Shown: one piece after another, positions 14,438 through 16,936 of the stretch
How the letters are laid out: each line of letters starts with the position of its first letter
Numbering within the stretch: the stretch's first letter is position 1
Assembly (NCBI GenBank): GCA_002396665.1
Contig: DGYJ01000097.1
Span: 17,033-33,968, forward strand
Origin: Bdellovibrionaceae bacterium UBA5009
Lineage (GTDB): Bacteria > Bdellovibrionota > Bdellovibrionia > Bdellovibrionales > Bdellovibrionaceae
Direction of reading: 5' to 3'
DNA: 16,936 nucleotides
The notes under the pieces: generated by a model
The model's input: only the letters and a program-made list of their open reading frames with translations
The model's database searches: none
What the model was told of the DNA's origin: nothing
Program-made: the position numbers and the translations under genes

Positions 14438-15070
14438 TTAGAGTTGCTGCAGCTTATATCCCTGGGGCTGAGGCAGTAGAAAACTCTCCGGTTTTTCCTC
14501 GAAATTGTATTGGGGCTCTTTAAAGTACCAATTGATTTCTGTTTTTGGAGTCGTAATGTGAACAAACTTTGATCCATTGTCCTTGCGACTCCATTCAATT
14601 TTATATCCGTATTGAGCCAGCGTACAACTTTGTGGAGCACCAGATTTTTCTAAAATTGAAACTTCGCAGTTCCACGCCTTTCCAGGGGACTCATCAAACG
14701 CGATGGCGTAAATCCATTTTGCCGAAAGTGGAACTTTTAATAATTTTTGTAATGAATTTTCGTCTGCTACGCCTTGTACAAATTTTTTCTCTGTGTAAAT
14801 CGCGGCTTTCAACTGATTACGATTCAACACAACCGTTGCCACAGGAATCCCCATGATGGCTGAAACTTCTAATCTTAATTTTTCGTTTTTAACTGCCAAT
14901 ATTTCAATTTGCACACCTTGCACAGACTGGCGCTCGAGATCTTTAACCTGTGCTTTCGAACTCCATTGCGCACGTTGGGATTTGACTGGGGCCTTCACGG
15001 GCTCATGACTGCAAGAAGATAAAATAATTGAAAATACGATAAGGCATAATATATTCGATAGTGTTTTCAT
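14438..15070 (-). CDS. LolB-like outer-membrane lipoprotein (DUF4292/LolA-LolB fold candidate)
   Basis: The 210-residue protein starts with a lipoprotein signal peptide: MK, a hydrophobic core and lipobox L17-S-S-C20. Serine at +2 fits outer-membrane sorting by the E. coli rule. The mature part has repeated beta-strand segments such as VEILAVKNEKLRLEVSAIMG, IPVATVVLNRNQLKAAIYTEK and a later IYAIAFDESPG region. This resembles the half-barrel of LolB and DUF4292 proteins, which accept lipoproteins from LolA and insert them in the outer membrane. The similarity is weak; position supports it, since it directly follows a TPR lipoprotein as lolB follows lbcA in Pseudomonas. The start is ATG 15070, not the TTG two codons upstream, because MK begins the signal peptide. 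No ribosome binding site is visible, and the ATG lies in the loop of a hairpin. Confidence 0.7.
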   Translation of the reverse strand: MKTLSNILCLIVFSIILSSCSHEPVKAPVKSQRAQWSSKAQVKDLERQSVQGVQIEILAVKNEKLRLEVSAIMGIPVATVVLNRNQLKAAIYTEKKFVQGVADENSLQKLLKVPLSAKWIYAIAFDESPGKAWNCEVSILEKSGAPQSCTLAQYGYKIEWSRKDNGSKFVHITTPKTEINWYFKEPQYNFEEKPESFLLPQPQGYKLQQL

Positions 15071-15089
15071 ACACAAAACACTATCGAAT
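15053..15089 (-). repeat. Perfect 15-bp inverted repeat enclosing the start codon of the LolB-like gene
   Basis: ATTCGATAGTGTTTT (15053-15067) and AAAACACTATCGAAT (15075-15089) are exact inverted copies around a 7-base loop. On the minus strand the loop reads GTGTATG, so the start codon (15070-15068) is in the loop and the second arm encodes codons 2 to 6. The first arm begins two bases after the stop of the TPR gene. No T-run follows, so it does not look like an ordinary terminator. It could control translation or be a protein-binding dyad. Confidence 0.9.
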
Positions 15090-15091
15090 GA

Positions 15092-16936
15092 TTATCGCCC
15101 TTGCAATGATGCAGGTGTTCTTTCTGGAAGATTTTTTTGTTTTTCTAAAGAGCTGATTTTTTGTTGAATTTCAGCTTTCTTCTTTTGATCTGTTTCTAGC
15201 TCTACAGCTCGGTAATACATTTTCATGCCTTTTTCTGGCATATACATTTTGATGTAAGTGTCGCCAAGATGCTCTGCAATCACTGCGACAGTTGGCTGCA
15301 GTTTGTAAGCCGCTTCTAAATATTTGAGTGCTGAGTCAAATTTGTTTTGTTTATGCAAGATCCAGCCCAATGTATCCAGAATATATCCATCCTGTGGCTC
15401 GAGCTCAGATGCACGACGTGCTAACTTTTCCGCATCTTCTAGATTGATATTTTCTTCAGCCCAAGTGAAGGCCAAATAATTTAGACCCTGAACATGGTTT
15501 GGATCCAAATCAATTACCTTTTTCATTTCTTCAATCACTTTATTTCGTTTACCTAGGCGATCTTGAATTGTCCCATAATAAAAACGCAACTGGGCGTTTT
15601 CTGGGAAGCCTTTCATCGCTTCCTCAAGAACCATTGCCGCTTTCACATATTCTTTTTTATCATCTAAAAGCGAAGCATACATGGCATAAAGTTGTGGAAA
15701 GTCTTTTTTGTTTTGAACAGCTTTTTCTGTCAACGACAGTGCTCCTTCCAAATCACCCGAGCCCTTCATCAAATAAGCAGCATGGATGATGGCTTCACCG
15801 TAAAAGGGGCTCTGCAAAGGAATTTTCTTGAAGTTTTTAATCGCAAGCTCATCTTGTTTGCTTTCTTCATAAACAGCCGCAAGATAAAATCGCACTTTGT
15901 CAGAATCTGAAGCCTCGACTAAAATTTCTTCTAATTTTTTGATTGCAGGCGCATACATTTTTTTCTCGATCAAGATCAACGCCATTTTTAATTTCACATT
16001 CAATGCATCGTCAGATTGATTTTCAAGAATTTCAAGCTGCTGATAGGCCTCGTCGTACATTTGTTTTTCGATATACATCTGAGCTAAAATTTCTGAAATC
16101 CTATAATGTGGCCCGCGGTCTTTTTGATATTTTTGATAAAGCTCGAAGGCTTTATCTTCTTTTTTAAGGCTTGTGTAGTAACTACCTAAAGTCAAAACAG
16201 CCTCTACAAAATCGGGTTTAATATCCAAAGCTTTTTTAAAAGCAAGTTCCGCAGCTTTTACATACTTCTCTTCTTTTTGCTCTAAACGAATGCGGCCAAT
16301 GTAGTAATAGGCCATATGCGGAGATGTATAATCAGGATTATGAATCAGGCTTTCAAAAATTTTTATGGCTGGGTCATACTTTTTTTGTTCAGAATAAACT
16401 GCAGCCAAATACAACGAAGCATCTGGATGATTTGGTTTTTGCTTTAAAATGGATTCGTACTGTTCAACAGCTTTGTCGTAAACTTTCAAAGTTGAATACA
16501 AACCGCCCAGCAACAAGCGAGCCTCGACATAGTTTGGATCCTTTTCTACAGCTTGCTCACACAGCTCTAAAGCCTCATTGATTTGTCCAAGTTTGATATG
16601 TTCTGCAGCCAAACGCATTCTGACTTGAATTGTTTTGGGGTCATACACAAGTGTTGAACGAAAGGCTTCGATGGCTTTTTGGGTTTCACCATCTTGTGAA
16701 TAGGCCTCTCCTAACGAGTAGTAATAATCGGCCTGTGTACGCTGATACAATGGATCTTGAATATTTGTAGAAGTTGCAACTTGCTGAGGAGGACCAAACG
16801 AGGCCGGCGCGCGATTATGATCATCAAAGGCGTGGTCATAATAGGTTGATTTATCCGATTCACGAAGACTGGCGCAAGATGCAAAAGTCATCAGAACAAA
16901 AAGTTTTAAAAGGGCTAGGAGATGCGCCTTCATCAT
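15092..16936 (-). CDS. TPR-repeat lipoprotein, LbcA-like
   Basis: The protein has 614 residues from ATG 16936 (a second ATG follows directly); the sequence beyond is outside the window, so a longer N-terminus cannot be excluded. MMKAHLLALLKLFVLMTFASC ends in a lipobox-like FASC, giving a lipidated C21, so it is probably anchored in the outer membrane facing the periplasm. From about residue 69 to 585 there are about 15 tandem TPR units of 34 residues. The last three carry NYLAFTWAEE, ILDTLGWILHKQNKFDSALKYLE and AEHLGDTYIKM. These closely match the C-terminal pattern of Pseudomonas LbcA (PA4667), the lipoprotein that binds the protease CtpA and precedes lolB. The next gene here is a LolB-like lipoprotein, supporting that match. 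Whether a CtpA partner exists cannot be seen. Confidence 0.88.
   Translation of the reverse strand: MMKAHLLALLKLFVLMTFASCASLRESDKSTYYDHAFDDHNRAPASFGPPQQVATSTNIQDPLYQRTQADYYYSLGEAYSQDGETQKAIEAFRSTLVYDPKTIQVRMRLAAEHIKLGQINEALELCEQAVEKDPNYVEARLLLGGLYSTLKVYDKAVEQYESILKQKPNHPDASLYLAAVYSEQKKYDPAIKIFESLIHNPDYTSPHMAYYYIGRIRLEQKEEKYVKAAELAFKKALDIKPDFVEAVLTLGSYYTSLKKEDKAFELYQKYQKDRGPHYRISEILAQMYIEKQMYDEAYQQLEILENQSDDALNVKLKMALILIEKKMYAPAIKKLEEILVEASDSDKVRFYLAAVYEESKQDELAIKNFKKIPLQSPFYGEAIIHAAYLMKGSGDLEGALSLTEKAVQNKKDFPQLYAMYASLLDDKKEYVKAAMVLEEAMKGFPENAQLRFYYGTIQDRLGKRNKVIEEMKKVIDLDPNHVQGLNYLAFTWAEENINLEDAEKLARRASELEPQDGYILDTLGWILHKQNKFDSALKYLEAAYKLQPTVAVIAEHLGDTYIKMYMPEKGMKMYYRAVELETDQKKKAEIQQKISSLEKQKNLPERTPASLQGR

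Noticed and set aside
14338..14523. Plus-strand open frame of 61 codons
   Set aside because: Half of it is antisense to the LolB-like gene. It has no ribosome binding site and no similarity that I recognise.
15068..15076. TTG start two codons before the ATG of the LolB-like gene
   Set aside because: The signal peptide begins naturally with MK at the ATG, and no ribosome binding site supports the TTG.
1..16936. CRISPR array, insertion sequence or prophage
   Set aside because: No regularly spaced direct repeats, transposase, integrase or phage structural gene is visible in the window.

Overview
The window looks like a chromosomal segment of a Gram-negative, moderately AT-rich bacterium. Lipoproteins with lipoboxes, a LolB-like outer-membrane lipoprotein and an rpsU-yqeY-dnaG-rpoD block all fit a Bdellovibrio-like or other former 'deltaproteobacterial' lineage. 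That placement is inference from gene content; no species is claimed. Nearly all of the window is confidently readable housekeeping DNA on the minus strand. A small accessory patch lies at the left edge.

Left edge (1-908, plus strand): the C-terminal end of a TIR-like protein, cut by the window, is followed 24 bases later by a 204-residue protein with an RNDMAH (RX4-6H) HEPN motif. This pair resembles an anti-phage or toxin-type module. It sits at the 3' side of a tRNA gene, a classic island insertion position. A 253-base spacer with several stem-loops (909-1161) separates it from the tRNA.

Core block (1162-5734, minus strand): the order of transcription is rpsU (GTG start at 5734), yqeY, dnaG, rpoD and then a CAT-anticodon tRNA. 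This is the macromolecular-synthesis operon (translation, replication priming, transcription initiation), with yqeY inserted and a tRNA appended. yqeY and dnaG overlap by 11 bases.

Plus-strand pair (5878-7379): tadA (tRNA-A34 deaminase) overlaps an M48-family metallopeptidase lipoprotein by ATGA. The pair is divergent from rpsU.

Minus strand 7396-9120: an exported alpha/beta-hydrolase-like protein lies downstream of an orphan OmpR-type response regulator, which has a good sigma70-type promoter.

Minus strand 9177-14274: prkA, yeaH/yhbH-like (DUF444) and spoVR form the conserved stress kinase trio, tightly coupled (1-base overlap, then 1-base gap). They are followed by a SUI1/YciH-like translation factor with a cysteine-rich N-terminus.

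Right edge 14438-16936: a lipoprotein with about 15 TPRs (LbcA-like) is followed by a LolB-like lipoprotein gene, the same order as lbcA-lolB in Pseudomonas. The start codon of the LolB-like gene lies in the loop of a perfect 15-bp inverted repeat (15053-15089), the most striking non-coding structure in the window.

The best candidates for something undescribed are the TIR/HEPN pair beside the tRNA and the hairpin-embedded start codon of the LolB-like gene.
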